This document shows positions 44,078-53,965 of a stretch of DNA of 64,000 bases, piece by piece. Under the pieces are notes generated by a model, which worked only from the letters and a program-made list of their open reading frames with translations, did not search any database and was not told the origin of the DNA. The stretch is taken from the NCBI RefSeq assembly GCF_013423785.1, contig NZ_CP058952.1, forward strand, positions 992,001 to 1,056,000, read 5' to 3'. Numbering within the stretch: position 1 is the first letter of the stretch; each line of letters begins with the position of its first letter. The translations under genes were made by a program, and so were the position numbers. This DNA is from Chitinibacter fontanus (GTDB lineage: Bacteria; Pseudomonadota; Gammaproteobacteria; Burkholderiales; Chitinibacteraceae).

Positions 44078-44126
44078 AGGTATATGGCCATAGCCTAGAC
44101 GCAAAAAGGCATTGAGGCCTATACCC
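44078..44126. repeat. 49-bp inverted-repeat element, copy 8
   Basis: Ends AGGTATATGGCC and GGCCTATACCC, 49 bp, 10 of 11 terminal positions able to pair. It starts 3 nt after the infA stop and ends 3 nt before the terminator. Confidence 0.85.
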
Positions 44127-44129
44127 AAT

Positions 44130-44157
44130 AAAAAACCGAGCTAAAGCTCGGTTTTTT
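44130..44157. terminator. Bidirectional intrinsic terminator (infA / ybiT)
   Basis: An A-run, CCGAGC, a 4-nt loop, GCTCGG and six T, between the convergent infA and ybiT genes. Confidence 0.92.
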
Positions 44158-44222
44158 ATTGCTTGGCATTTGCTGCACCAATGCCAATCGCATTGGGCAC
44201 AGCAAATGAACTCAGGCCAATC

Positions 44223-45827
44223 TTACTCTAGACCACGGCTTTCCAAGTATTCTTCGTAGCCGCCCAAGAAGTGCGTATACGTACCATCACCATTTAACTC
44301 CAAAATCTGGGTCGCCAGCGACGAGACAAATTGCCGGTCGTGCGAAACAAAAATCAGCGTACCTTTATACAGCTCCAAAGCCATATTCAACGACTCGATC
44401 GATTCCATATCCATGTGGTTGGTTGGCTCGTCCATTACCAAGACGTTTGGCTTTTGCAAAATCAGCTTGCCGTACAACATGCGGCCTTTTTCACCACCGG
44501 ACAGCACTTTCACCGATTTTTTCACATCGTCGCCACCAAACAGCAAGCGACCCAAGATACCGCGAATCACCTGGTCATCATCACCCGGCTGGCCCCATTG
44601 CTTCATCCAGTCAAACAGCGTGATGTCCTCTGCGAAGTCTTCTTCGTGATCCTGCGCAAAATAGCCTGGATCCGCTTTTTCAGCCCATTTAATCGTACCG
44701 GCATCCGGTGGCAATACACCAACCAGCATTTTCATCAGAGTGGATTTACCCACGCCGTTACCACCGATGACCGCCATTTTCTGACCGGCTTCAAAAATGA
44801 AGTTCAGCTTCGAAAATAGCGTTTTATCGAAAGCTTTAGAAACATTGGTAATTTCAAAAGCTTGGCGGTGCAGCTTTTGCTTATCGTCCATTTCAAAGCG
44901 GATGTATGGGTTTTGACGTGAAGACGGCTTCACTTCAACCATACCTTCTTTGATCTTGTCAGCCAGCTTCAAACGACTAGTCGCTTGACGGCTTTTCGAT
45001 TTATTCGCGGCAAAACGCTGCGCAAAGGCTTGCAACTCAGCCACGCGCTCTTTCGCTTTGCTGTTATCGGTCAGTGCACGCTCACGGGCTTGCGTTGAAG
45101 CCAGCATGTAGTCGTCGTAATTGCCCGGATAAATCTGGATATTGCCGTAATCCACGTCGGCGATGTGCGTACACACCTGATTCAAGAAGTGACGATCATG
45201 GGAAATGATAATCATCGTAGAATTACGCTCGTTCAGCGTGTGCTCCAACCAGCGAATCGTGTTGATATCCAAGTTATTGGTTGGCTCATCCAGCAGCAAA
45301 ACGTCTGGATTAGAAAACAGTGCTTGCGCCAGCAAAACACGCAATTTCCAACCCGGCGCTACATCCGACATTGGGCCATTGTGCTGCTCAATCGGCACAC
45401 CTACCCCCAGCAGCAGAGCACCAGCACGTGCTTCGGCGGTATAACCATCGTACTCTGCTACCAAGCCTTCCAGCTCGGCTGCTCGCATGTAGTCGTCTTC
45501 AGTCGCTTCCAGATTAGCGTAAATCGCATCACGCTCGTGGATCGCAGCCCACAATTCAACGTGACCTTGCATTACGACATCCAGCACACGCTGATCTTCG
45601 TAGGCAAACTGATCCTGCTTTAATTTACCCAGCCGCACGCCGGGTTCGAGCGAAACATTACCTGCACTCGGCTCCAAATCACCACCGAGGATTTTCATAA
45701 AGGTCGATTTACCGCAACCATTGGCGCCAATCAAACCATAGCGATTACCATCGCCAAATTTTACCGAGACTTTTTCGAACAGTGGCTTGGCGCCAAACTG
45801 CATCGTAATGCCATTAGAACTGATCAT
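44223..45827 (-). CDS. ybiT: ABC-F ATPase YbiT
   Basis: A soluble tandem-ATPase protein of 534 residues of the ABC-F family, which acts on ribosomes rather than on transport. Both Walker A motifs ([18 protein letters not shown]) are present. Signature motifs are [15 protein letters not shown], degenerate in the first domain as in YbiT, and [14 protein letters not shown] in the second. Walker B motifs are [11 protein letters not shown] and [11 protein letters not shown]. The inter-domain linker (about residues 240-320) is the P-site tRNA interaction motif. The start [11 protein letters not shown] and the end YLESRGLE match YbiT closely. Confidence 0.93.
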   Translation of the reverse strand: MISSNGITMQFGAKPLFEKVSVKFGDGNRYGLIGANGCGKSTFMKILGGDLEPSAGNVSLEPGVRLGKLKQDQFAYEDQRVLDVVMQGHVELWAAIHERDAIYANLEATEDDYMRAAELEGLVAEYDGYTAEARAGALLLGVGVPIEQHNGPMSDVAPGWKLRVLLAQALFSNPDVLLLDEPTNNLDINTIRWLEHTLNERNSTMIIISHDRHFLNQVCTHIADVDYGNIQIYPGNYDDYMLASTQARERALTDNSKAKERVAELQAFAQRFAANKSKSRQATSRLKLADKIKEGMVEVKPSSRQNPYIRFEMDDKQKLHRQAFEITNVSKAFDKTLFSKLNFIFEAGQKMAVIGGNGVGKSTLMKMLVGVLPPDAGTIKWAEKADPGYFAQDHEEDFAEDITLFDWMKQWGQPGDDDQVIRGILGRLLFGGDDVKKSVKVLSGGEKGRMLYGKLILQKPNVLVMDEPTNHMDMESIESLNMALELYKGTLIFVSHDRQFVSSLATQILELNGDGTYTHFLGGYEEYLESRGLE

Positions 45828-45934
45828 TATTCGTGTGCCCTATCACTATCAGTGAGGAACAGCTCAAGCTGGCGGCCTAAACAAGCGCACCAAGCAGCTG
45901 AAAACGCAGTATTTTATCACAGCGCACGCCCATG

Positions 45935-45952
45935 GTTTTGTAATTACAAAAC
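45935..45952. promoter_or_regulatory. Perfect 18-bp palindrome in a divergent promoter region
   Basis: GTTTTGTAATTACAAAAC is a perfect dyad with no spacer, between the divergent ybiT and PilZ-like genes (292-bp gap). It looks like an operator for a dimeric regulator. Which regulator is unknown. Confidence 0.55.
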
Positions 45953-46119
45953 GTAATGATTCGGGCAAAATGTGCACAACATCACAGAACTGCAACATCG
46001 ACTCAGGCTTATTGCGATAAAACAGAGTCGGCGCTTGCCGCCAAGGTAAGAATACGTTTATCGTTGCAGATCAACGCAATATTCAATCAATAATTACGGC
46101 ATAGCTAGGAATTAACCCT

Positions 46120-47637
46120 ATGTTTGACTTTAAAAGTCTGATCGGGGCGCTGCTCGGAAAACGTGAACAAGAAGGCGTCCACAACTACAAGTCGGCCACG
46201 ATTATGATGCAGGAGCTCCCAGAGAGCGACATCCTGCAAGCCCAGCAAGAAATCGTTAAAGCACTCAAACAACTCAACGCCAACCCCAAAACCAGCGCCA
46301 AAGAACGCTTTAAAACTGTCCCCTATCTGGACGAAAAAGCCCGCTCGCTGCAAACCCACTTGGTAGATATCTACCAAGGCAAAACGCTGGACGATGGCGC
46401 CAGCCCGAAACAAGTATTACCTACGTTGCTGGCATTTTGGAACGATATGGGCGATGCCTACCGTTTCTGTGTAAAACAAGCCAGCCAAAGCCTGCCACGC
46501 GGCCTTGAAAAAGACTTACAAGTATTTACCTTGCGCGGCCTGATGTATTTTGTCGAACAAGCGCGCTGGTCGTACCTGCGCTATATGGAAGTAGATAGCC
46601 GTACCTGGCGCAACCTCAATCGCTTGTATTTGTACGCCGAACAGGAAGGCTTTGCTGCGACTCCGCTGCAACCTTACCCGGAAGCAGAAATCACCGATGT
46701 TCGCCGTGAATACATGTTATTGATGATGCTCTCACTGGCGCACCCCGAGAAAATGCAGCCAGCACAGATCGAACTGGTCACGCAATGGCTCAAGCGCTGG
46801 GTTAGCCGACTGGATCTTGAAACCCAGATCAAACCCAACCGCCAGCTGTTTGCGATCAATGTGGCTGGTTCAACCCCGCCAAAACGACTGCGCCGCGATA
46901 TGGTGGGCGAAAACTGGCGTTACTGGTTTACCGAAACCTTGGTGCTGCACATCAAAGAAACCATTGAAAAACTCAATCAAGGTGAAGATGCGGCCCAATT
47001 GGGGCTACCTGTCGATTCGGGGCAACCAGCCAATATCGACCTGATGCAGCATCTGATCAACCTCTGGTCACGTGACACCCCTGCTCCAGTACGAAAATCG
47101 GAACGCCGAGCGACCCAAAAGTCGATCAATGTCACGCGCGGGCTTGATGATGTAATCAGTCATTTGCGCGGCACGCCACCCGATGCAAACTCACGTGATC
47201 GTTGGACTATTGATAACGAAAGCGCAACGGGTATCGGCGTCAACTTCCACTCAGATCGGGAAGACGCACTGCAGGTTGGGGAAATTGTCGGCATGGATGG
47301 CGTCGGCATGAGCCCTGTTTCGGTCGGCATCGTGCGCCGCATCACCAAAACTCGTGAAGGCCAAGTCAATGTGGGGATAGAGACCGTTTCGCAGACTCCC
47401 ATTGTAGTTGAGCTCACCCCGCTACTAGGCAATCGCAGTTTTTTTGGGATTTACTCCCCCGAAAATAATACGATCAACCAAAATCGTTTCTTGGTACTGC
47501 CGCAGGCCTTTTTTGCGGATAACCGCGAGTTTCGCCTTGCTGCACAGGGCAAAACTTATCGCATCCGGCTTTCGCCAGCGATCGAGCATACTGCCAACGC
47601 TTCGTTAGCCAATTTCGCAGTTTTGGAAAAACTTTAA
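46120..47637 (+). CDS. Uncharacterised protein with a PilZ-like C-terminal domain
   Basis: A 505-residue soluble protein with no signal peptide or membrane segment. The first about 320 residues are predicted helical and match no domain I recognise. Residues about 350-500 look like a PilZ-type beta-barrel: RWTIDNESATGIGVNF, QVGEIVGMDG and VNVGIETVSQTPIVVEL. The canonical RxxxR and DxSxxG motifs for c-di-GMP are only partly visible (DNESATG could stand for the second), so binding is uncertain. Given the c-di-GMP enzymes in this window, an effector role is plausible but unproven. Confidence 0.6.
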   Translation: MFDFKSLIGALLGKREQEGVHNYKSATIMMQELPESDILQAQQEIVKALKQLNANPKTSAKERFKTVPYLDEKARSLQTHLVDIYQGKTLDDGASPKQVLPTLLAFWNDMGDAYRFCVKQASQSLPRGLEKDLQVFTLRGLMYFVEQARWSYLRYMEVDSRTWRNLNRLYLYAEQEGFAATPLQPYPEAEITDVRREYMLLMMLSLAHPEKMQPAQIELVTQWLKRWVSRLDLETQIKPNRQLFAINVAGSTPPKRLRRDMVGENWRYWFTETLVLHIKETIEKLNQGEDAAQLGLPVDSGQPANIDLMQHLINLWSRDTPAPVRKSERRATQKSINVTRGLDDVISHLRGTPPDANSRDRWTIDNESATGIGVNFHSDREDALQVGEIVGMDGVGMSPVSVGIVRRITKTREGQVNVGIETVSQTPIVVELTPLLGNRSFFGIYSPENNTINQNRFLVLPQAFFADNREFRLAAQGKTYRIRLSPAIEHTANASLANFAVLEKL

Positions 47638-47702
47638 AAATTTTTGCAAAAAAGCGAGACAAGGCTAAAAAAGCTTGATATTATGCGCACCTGTTCAAGA
47701 AC

Positions 47703-47792
47703 GGAAGCGTGGCTGAGTGGTTTAAGGCAGCGGTCTTGAAAACCGTCGGGGATGTGAGTCCCCCCAGAGTTCGAATCTCTGCGCTTCCGCCA
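47703..47792 (+). tRNA. tRNA-Ser (anticodon UGA)
   Basis: A 90-nt class II tRNA with encoded CCA, acceptor GGAAGCG/CGCTTCC, and anticodon arm CGGTCTTGAAAACCG containing TGA. Identical to the next copy at 47854-47943. Confidence 0.97.
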
Positions 47793-47809
47793 AGAACATC
47801 AAATAAATT

Positions 47810-47835
47810 AGCTCTGACCAAGTCGGGGCTTTTTT
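47810..47835 (+). terminator. Terminator after first tRNA-Ser(UGA)
   Basis: AGCTCTGAC pairs with GTCGGGGCT (three G-U pairs) around a 3-nt loop, followed by T-run. It is weaker than the terminator after the second copy, so readthrough is likely. Confidence 0.65.
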
Positions 47836-47853
47836 ATTCAACAATCAAAGTAC

Positions 47854-47943
47854 GGAAGCGTGGCTGAGTGGTTTAAGGCAGCGGTCTTGAAAACCGTCGG
47901 GGATGTGAGTCCCCCCAGAGTTCGAATCTCTGCGCTTCCGCCA
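47854..47943 (+). tRNA. tRNA-Ser (anticodon UGA), second copy
   Basis: Identical in sequence to the tRNA-Ser at 47703-47792, 61 nt downstream of it. A recent tandem duplication. Confidence 0.97.
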
Positions 47944-47950
47944 AAATTTC

Positions 47951-47983
47951 AAAAAAAGCGCTAAGGCAACTTAGCGCTTTTTT
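47951..47983 (+). terminator. Intrinsic terminator of the tRNA-Ser pair
   Basis: An A-run, GCGCTAAG, a 4-nt loop, CTTAGCGC and six T. Confidence 0.92.
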
Positions 47984-48025
47984 GCATTTGAGGCTTCTTG
48001 CTTCATCCTCAGCAAATACCTACAT

Positions 48026-48074
48026 GCGTATTTACTCAAACAGCAAATAATACAAAGGCTAGCAAGCCATACCC
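48026..48074. repeat. 49-bp inverted-repeat element, copy 9
   Basis: Ends GCGTAT and ATACCC, 49 bp. This copy lies between the tRNA-Ser terminator and the groE promoter, not next to a coding gene. One base of the left end departs from the consensus. Confidence 0.65.
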
Positions 48075-48156
48075 CCGAGCGACTTAATTAGCACCAACCC
48101 CTTAGTCGATCACTCCATATTCTGCTGCCCAACCCAAAGTTTTTGCTTTTTCCCTC

Positions 48157-48185
48157 TTGAAAAAGCCCAAGCTCAGCCATACTAT
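48157..48185 (+). promoter_or_regulatory. groE promoter
   Basis: TTGAAA at 48157-48162 and TACTAT at 48180-48185 are 17 bp apart, a good sigma-70 promoter. The same stretch also reads as CTTGAAA with CCATACTAT, near the sigma-32 heat-shock consensus. It ends exactly where the CIRCE operator begins. Confidence 0.78.
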
Positions 48186-48212
48186 TTAGCACTCAAGCAC
48201 AGCGAGTGCTAA
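48186..48212 (+). promoter_or_regulatory. CIRCE operator (HrcA-binding site)
   Basis: TTAGCACTC, 9 nt, GAGTGCTAA: a perfect match to the CIRCE consensus. HrcA would bind here and repress groES-groEL until heat shock. It directly follows the -10 element, over the likely transcription start. Confidence 0.95.
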
Positions 48213-48273
48213 AAGCCCGCTGTGCCATATCAAATTCTGTATTAACGAACTTGTACTCAGGAGTTTTAACACC

Positions 48274-48558
48274 ATGAAAATCCGTCCATTGCATGACCGT
48301 GTTGTGATCAAGCGCGTTGAGGCTGAAGAGAAAACTGCATCTGGCATTTTGCTGGCAGGCAGCGCGGCAGAAAAACCAGACATGGGTGAAGTGATTGCAG
48401 TCGGCGCAGGCAAAGTATTGGAAAACGGCTCAGTTCAAGCACTGACCGTTAAAGTTGGCGATAAAGTACTGCTCGGTAAATACGCTCAAAGCGTGAAGAT
48501 CGACGGCGAAGAATTAGTCGTTGTACGTGAAGAAGAAATCTTCGCGATCGTTGAGTAA
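48274..48558 (+). CDS. groES: Co-chaperonin GroES
   Basis: The 94-residue lid of the GroEL chamber. [25 protein letters not shown] is canonical, followed by the mobile loop near residues 20-32 and the roof region [10 protein letters not shown]. The SD CAGGAG lies upstream of the ATG. groEL starts 61 nt after its stop. Expression is under the CIRCE/HrcA and heat-shock promoter upstream. Confidence 0.97.
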   Translation: MKIRPLHDRVVIKRVEAEEKTASGILLAGSAAEKPDMGEVIAVGAGKVLENGSVQALTVKVGDKVLLGKYAQSVKIDGEELVVVREEEIFAIVE

Positions 48559-48568
48559 TCCACATTAA

Positions 48569-50257
<1,689 letters not shown>

Positions 50258-50276
50258 TTTGTCGCAACGCAACAAA

Positions 50277-50308
50277 ACGCCACTAGCGATGCTGGTGGCG
50301 TTTTTTTT
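50277..50308 (+). terminator. Intrinsic terminator of groESL
   Basis: ACGCCACTAGC pairs with GCTGGTGGCGT (one G-U) around a 3-nt loop, followed by eight T. Confidence 0.94.
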
Positions 50309-50375
50309 CGCTTGAACTCCATGGACTCAGTCGGTAGAGTTAAGCTCCTTATCAGTTATTTGGCTTGAGGTTGTT

Positions 50376-51266
50376 TTGAATCCTGCGGTGCTCGAACTAA
50401 TTGGCTCAGATGCAGACTTCTACCCACATCATCTGGAAGAGTCCTATCCCCGCATCTTGGAGCAAATTATTGCCGCCTGGGGCACAGAACATCTGGAGCG
50501 CTTTATTTCCAGCCTTGCCGTGGATGAACGCGGTGATCGCCAAGGCTTTCCACCGAGTGTGGCATCCGAATTATTTAGTCTGTACCGACTGCATGTCAGC
50601 AAATTTGGCAAGCCAGAGCCCGAAGAACAAGCTTGGGACCACGTAAAAGAGCTGAACGCTGGCTTGAGTTATGGCGATATCACGGTCAGCAAAGAGGATT
50701 ATTTCTCCTCGGCGGCGTCAGGCAATACGCTTAGAGTACTGATGTACCTGAAATCAGGCATCAATATTGAAACTGCGGATGAATACGGCAAAACCGCATT
50801 AATCTGGGCTGCTACCTTTTCGCATTTGCCATTAGTGGGTTTATTGCTATCGCGGAACGCTAACACGGAAACCCGCGACCTCGGTGGCTTTACCGCCCTG
50901 CACTGGGCTGCAGCAGATGGTAATTTACAAGCGCTTAGCTTATTACTGGAACACGGTGCACAAGTTGATGCTCAGAGTAATGCCGGCATTACCCCCCTGA
51001 TGCAGGCAGCATCACGGGGTCAGCACGCGGCAATCCGCTTATTGCTCGAAGCTGGCGCAGATATCAACCAAACGGACCATAACGGGCAAACAGCGCTACT
51101 GCACGCGCTACAAACCAATCACTACCGCAGCAGCGAAACATTACTACTGCAACATGCGAAAGTGGATGTAATTGGTAGTGATCAAAAAACAGCTCTGGCA
51201 CTCGGCCTGTCACACACCAACCCACAAATTCGCCAGCTATTTGCCAAGCATCGCTTCGATATCTAG
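50376..51266 (+). CDS. Ankyrin-repeat protein with unknown N-terminal domain
   Basis: A 296-residue protein without signal peptide. Residues 1 to about 110 match no domain I recognise (IIAAWGTEHLERFISSL, with charged helices). Residues about 115-285 hold four to five ankyrin repeats, such as YGKTALIWAATFSHLPLVGLLL, GFTALHWAAADGNLQALSLLL-type and GITPLMQAASRGQHAAIRLLL-type units. Ankyrin repeats bind other proteins; the partner is unknown. The start is a TTG at 50376 preceded by GAGG; no better ATG is in frame at this end. Confidence 0.85.
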   Translation: MNPAVLELIGSDADFYPHHLEESYPRILEQIIAAWGTEHLERFISSLAVDERGDRQGFPPSVASELFSLYRLHVSKFGKPEPEEQAWDHVKELNAGLSYGDITVSKEDYFSSAASGNTLRVLMYLKSGINIETADEYGKTALIWAATFSHLPLVGLLLSRNANTETRDLGGFTALHWAAADGNLQALSLLLEHGAQVDAQSNAGITPLMQAASRGQHAAIRLLLEAGADINQTDHNGQTALLHALQTNHYRSSETLLLQHAKVDVIGSDQKTALALGLSHTNPQIRQLFAKHRFDI

Positions 51267-51274
51267 GCCCAGCT

Positions 51275-51730
51275 TCAAGTCTGGCTCAACCTAATATTGC
51301 GCCTTGCCTCAGCTTCAATCCAGCGTTTCACTTGAGTTTCATCCTTGGCGATTAATGGCTCAATTTCTAATGGCGTGCCCTGCTCGCTCATCGCCACCAT
51401 CGTGAAATAGCAGCTATTGGTGTGGCGTTTAGTTTGCAGGCGAATATCTTCCGCCACCACGCGTATCCCAATCTCCATTGATGTACGACCGGTGTAATTG
51501 ACACTCGCCAAAAAATGCACTAATTCGCCAACATGAATGGGTTGCTTGAACGTGACCTGATCAACCGATAGCGTTACCGCATAGGCACCCGCGTAACGGC
51601 AAGCGCAAGCATACGCCACTTGGTCTAATTGCTTGAGCAAAGCGCCACCATGGACTTTGCCAGAAAAATTAGCCATATCTGGCGTCATCAACACCGTCAT
51701 GGCCAATTCGTGCCGAGGTAAATCGCTCAT
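51275..51730 (-). CDS. Acyl-CoA thioesterase (hotdog fold, YciA-like)
   Basis: A 151-residue cytoplasmic hotdog-fold hydrolase that releases CoA from acyl-CoA. GKVHGGALLKQLDQVAY carries the conserved catalytic-site segment and VDQVTFKQPIHVGE the substrate-channel motif. It ends convergent with the ankyrin gene, 8 nt apart. An SD GAGGG lies just before its start and a 49-bp repeat begins 12 nt upstream. Confidence 0.9.
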   Translation of the reverse strand: MSDLPRHELAMTVLMTPDMANFSGKVHGGALLKQLDQVAYACACRYAGAYAVTLSVDQVTFKQPIHVGELVHFLASVNYTGRTSMEIGIRVVAEDIRLQTKRHTNSCYFTMVAMSEQGTPLEIEPLIAKDETQVKRWIEAEARRNIRLSQT

Positions 51731-51742
51731 ATACCCTCCAAA

Positions 51743-51791
51743 TGTATTGCCCGATACAGATCATTATTCAATGCTTGGCGAGCAATACCAA
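51743..51791. repeat. 49-bp inverted-repeat element, copy 10
   Basis: Ends ATGTATTG and CAATACCA, 49 bp, two consensus positions changed. It lies between the thioesterase 5' end and the lipA terminator, 2 bp from the latter. Confidence 0.6.
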
Positions 51792-51792
51792 T

Positions 51793-51821
51793 AAAAAAAC
51801 GGGGCATAGCCCCGTTTTTTA
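51793..51821 (-). terminator. Intrinsic terminator of lipA
   Basis: Read on the minus strand, ACGGGGC, a 3-nt loop, GCCCCGT and a T-run (an A-run on the plus strand), 24 nt after the lipA stop codon. The plus-strand side also has six T. Confidence 0.92.
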
Positions 51822-51844
51822 CTTTCTAGCAACAAGCAAACTCA

Positions 51845-52819
51845 TCAAACACCTGCGTTATGCGCCTGTTGATCTGCATGGTACGAGCTACGAACCATCG
51901 CCCCTACCGCTGCGTGTTTAAAGCCCAGCTCATAAGCACGAGTTTCAAACGCTTTAAATTGATCTGGATGCACATAGCGCAATACTGGCAGGTGGCCGTT
52001 TGATGGCTGCAGATACTGACCAATCGTGATCATATCGATATCATGCGCACGCATGTCTTCCATCACTTGGTAGACTTCTTCGTCCGTTTCACCTAAGCCC
52101 ACCATAATGCCGGATTTGGTATTCACATGCGGATACAGACGTTTGAACTCTTTCAGTAAATCGAGCGAGTGCTGGTAATCTGAGCCGGGGCGTGCTTGCT
52201 TGTACAAGCGTGGCGCAGTTTCCAGATTGTGATTCATTACGTCGGGCAGCGCTTGCTTGAAGATATCCAACGCGATGTCCATGCGGCCACGGAAATCAGG
52301 CACCAGCACTTCGATTTGCGTATTCGGGCTAAGCTCACGCGTTTTTTGAATACATTCAACAAAGTGTGCCGCACCGCCGTCACGCAAATCATCACGGTCA
52401 ACCGAGGTGATCACCACGTATTTCAATTTCAATGCCGCGATGGTTTCACCCAAATGACGCGGCTCGTTTTCATCCAGCGGATTGGGGCGGCCATGGCCGA
52501 CGTCACAGAACGGGCAACGGCGGGTACAGATGTCGCCCATAATCATGAAAGTGGCTGTACCCTTACCGAAGCACTCGCCAATATTTGGGCACGAAGCTTC
52601 TTCACAAACAGTGTGCAACTTTTGCTCACGCAAAATTTCTTTGATTTCGTAGAAGCGGCTATTGTGGCTGGCTGCTTGTACGCGAATCCATTCTGGCTTT
52701 TTCAGCTTGGTTTCGAGCTGAACGATTTTGATTGGAATACGCGCAGTTTTGGCTTCGCCTTTGAGCTTAACGCCGACTTCTTTGCTTGGCTTGGCCGCAG
52801 TTTTGATTTCTTCAGTCAT
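51845..52819 (-). CDS. lipA: Lipoyl synthase
   Basis: A radical-SAM enzyme of 324 residues that inserts two sulfurs into octanoyl groups on lipoyl domains. The auxiliary cluster motif is [12 protein letters not shown] and the radical-SAM motif [13 protein letters not shown], with RSSYHADQ near the C-terminus. Both cluster sets are complete. The N-terminal extension of about 45 Lys-rich residues is a little longer than in E. coli. It follows lipB on the same strand by 23 nt. Confidence 0.96.
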   Translation of the reverse strand: MTEEIKTAAKPSKEVGVKLKGEAKTARIPIKIVQLETKLKKPEWIRVQAASHNSRFYEIKEILREQKLHTVCEEASCPNIGECFGKGTATFMIMGDICTRRCPFCDVGHGRPNPLDENEPRHLGETIAALKLKYVVITSVDRDDLRDGGAAHFVECIQKTRELSPNTQIEVLVPDFRGRMDIALDIFKQALPDVMNHNLETAPRLYKQARPGSDYQHSLDLLKEFKRLYPHVNTKSGIMVGLGETDEEVYQVMEDMRAHDIDMITIGQYLQPSNGHLPVLRYVHPDQFKAFETRAYELGFKHAAVGAMVRSSYHADQQAHNAGV

Positions 52820-52842
52820 TTTCTTCCCAATAACCGTAGCTT

Positions 52843-53562
52843 TTATACGGTTAAAGATTTGATTTGGTGGGCAATTTTGTCCGCCATTTTAGCGGCTAAA
52901 GTCGCGGGTGTCTCGCTGATTCCAAAATCAGCCATGCGCGTCACTTGCAGCCCTTGATAACCACATGGATTGATTAGGTTAAATGGCGCTAAATCCATCG
53001 ATACATTGAGTGCGAGGCCGTGGTAGCAGCAGCCATTGCGGATGCGCAAGCCAAGGCTGGCGATTTTCGATTCGCAGTATTCATCTTTCACATACACGCC
53101 CGGCGCATCGACTTTGCCATAGGCACTAATGCCGTAATCGGCCAAGATGCCAATCACGCTATTTTCCAGCTTGCGCACCAAATCACGCACGCCCATTTTA
53201 TAGCGACGTAAATCCAGCAACAGATACGCCACCAGTTGGCCGGGGCCATGGTAAGTCACTTGGCCGCCGCGATCGATTTGCACCACGGGAATATCGCTAC
53301 TCGCCAGAATATGCTCGGCTTTGCCCGCTTGGCCTTGGGTGAACACCGGCGGGTGCTCCAAGATCCACAGCTCGTCGATCGTTTCCGCATTGCGCTCGGC
53401 AGTGAATTTTTGCATCGCTTGCCAAGTGGGCTCGTAATCGACCTGCCCTAGCTGTCGAACACGCAAGACATGTTCAAATGGATCGAGGGGTATATCGACA
53501 AAGCAAACATCAGCAATGCGCTGCAAATCAATACTTAGCGCAGTATCTTCAGCTCTTTGCAT
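52843..53562 (-). CDS. lipB: Octanoyltransferase
   Basis: A 239-residue enzyme that moves octanoyl from acyl carrier protein to lipoyl domains, supplying Lip[20 protein letters not shown] and [20 protein letters not shown] with the catalytic Lys, and Cys in INPCGYQG, are the active-site segments. The ATG overlaps the DUF493 stop (TAATG). The normal LipB fold starts at about residue 33 ([14 protein letters not shown]); the first about 30 residues are an extra N-terminal stretch whose DNA matches the 49-bp repeat family (53488-53536). A TTG start near residue 33 is also possible. Confidence 0.94.
   Translation of the reverse strand: MQRAEDTALSIDLQRIADVCFVDIPLDPFEHVLRVRQLGQVDYEPTWQAMQKFTAERNAETIDELWILEHPPVFTQGQAGKAEHILASSDIPVVQIDRGGQVTYHGPGQLVAYLLLDLRRYKMGVRDLVRKLENSVIGILADYGISAYGKVDAPGVYVKDEYCESKIASLGLRIRNGCCYHGLALNVSMDLAPFNLINPCGYQGLQVTRMADFGISETPATLAAKMADKIAHQIKSLTV
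53488..53536. repeat. 49-bp inverted-repeat element, degenerate copy 13, inside lipB
   Basis: GGGTATAT and ATACTT lie exactly 49 bp apart, outer to outer, within the first 25 codons of lipB. The right end departs from the consensus at its last two bases. It would encode part of the LipB N-terminal extension. Confidence 0.45.
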
Positions 53563-53858
53563 TACAGCACACGCAAAACCAGCGGATGAGCGCGCAACGC
53601 AGAATCGAGCGCGTACACTTGATCGACGTGCTCGAACGTCACCATCAGCGTGGCAGAAAAGTAGCTCCCCGCACTCGAGGCACGAATTGTGATGTGCTCT
53701 TCCAAAAACACCGGCACCAACTCGCGCGTCACCGCGAACACTGCAGCACGAAATTCATGCTCAGCAATATTTTTTTGGCTGACCGCTTTGACCGGAATCA
53801 GCGCAGGGAAAGTTACTAAGTCTTCCAATTTTTGGTTAGGGATATCAATCAAAGCCAT
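53562..53858 (-). CDS. DUF493 (YbeD-like) protein
   Basis: A 98-residue small protein of the DUF493/YbeD family, with ACT-like fold in the E. coli homologue. [18 protein letters not shown] and [20 protein letters not shown] are family segments. It lies immediately upstream of lipB (TAATG overlap), the usual place in betaproteobacteria, where it may help regulate lipoate synthesis; the function is not established. Confidence 0.92.
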   Translation of the reverse strand: MALIDIPNQKLEDLVTFPALIPVKAVSQKNIAEHEFRAAVFAVTRELVPVFLEEHITIRASSAGSYFSATLMVTFEHVDQVYALDSALRAHPLVLRVL

Positions 53859-53885
53859 TATTAATCCTTCAAATCAAAACAAAAA

Positions 53886-53955
53886 CTCGCCTGCTGCGTT
53901 GCAGCGTCTCGTCGTACTATGTGCACTGTCTTCGACTTTGCGCCTTGCAGGCCAA
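53886..53955. other. Palindrome-rich spacer between dat and DUF493 genes
   Basis: GCTGC/GCAGC (3-nt loop) at 53892-53904 and GCCT/AGGC at 53941-53951 flank a segment with no coding sign. It could be a dispersed palindromic repeat, but only one copy is in this window. Confidence 0.3.
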
Positions 53956-53965
53956 CTTTTGTACT

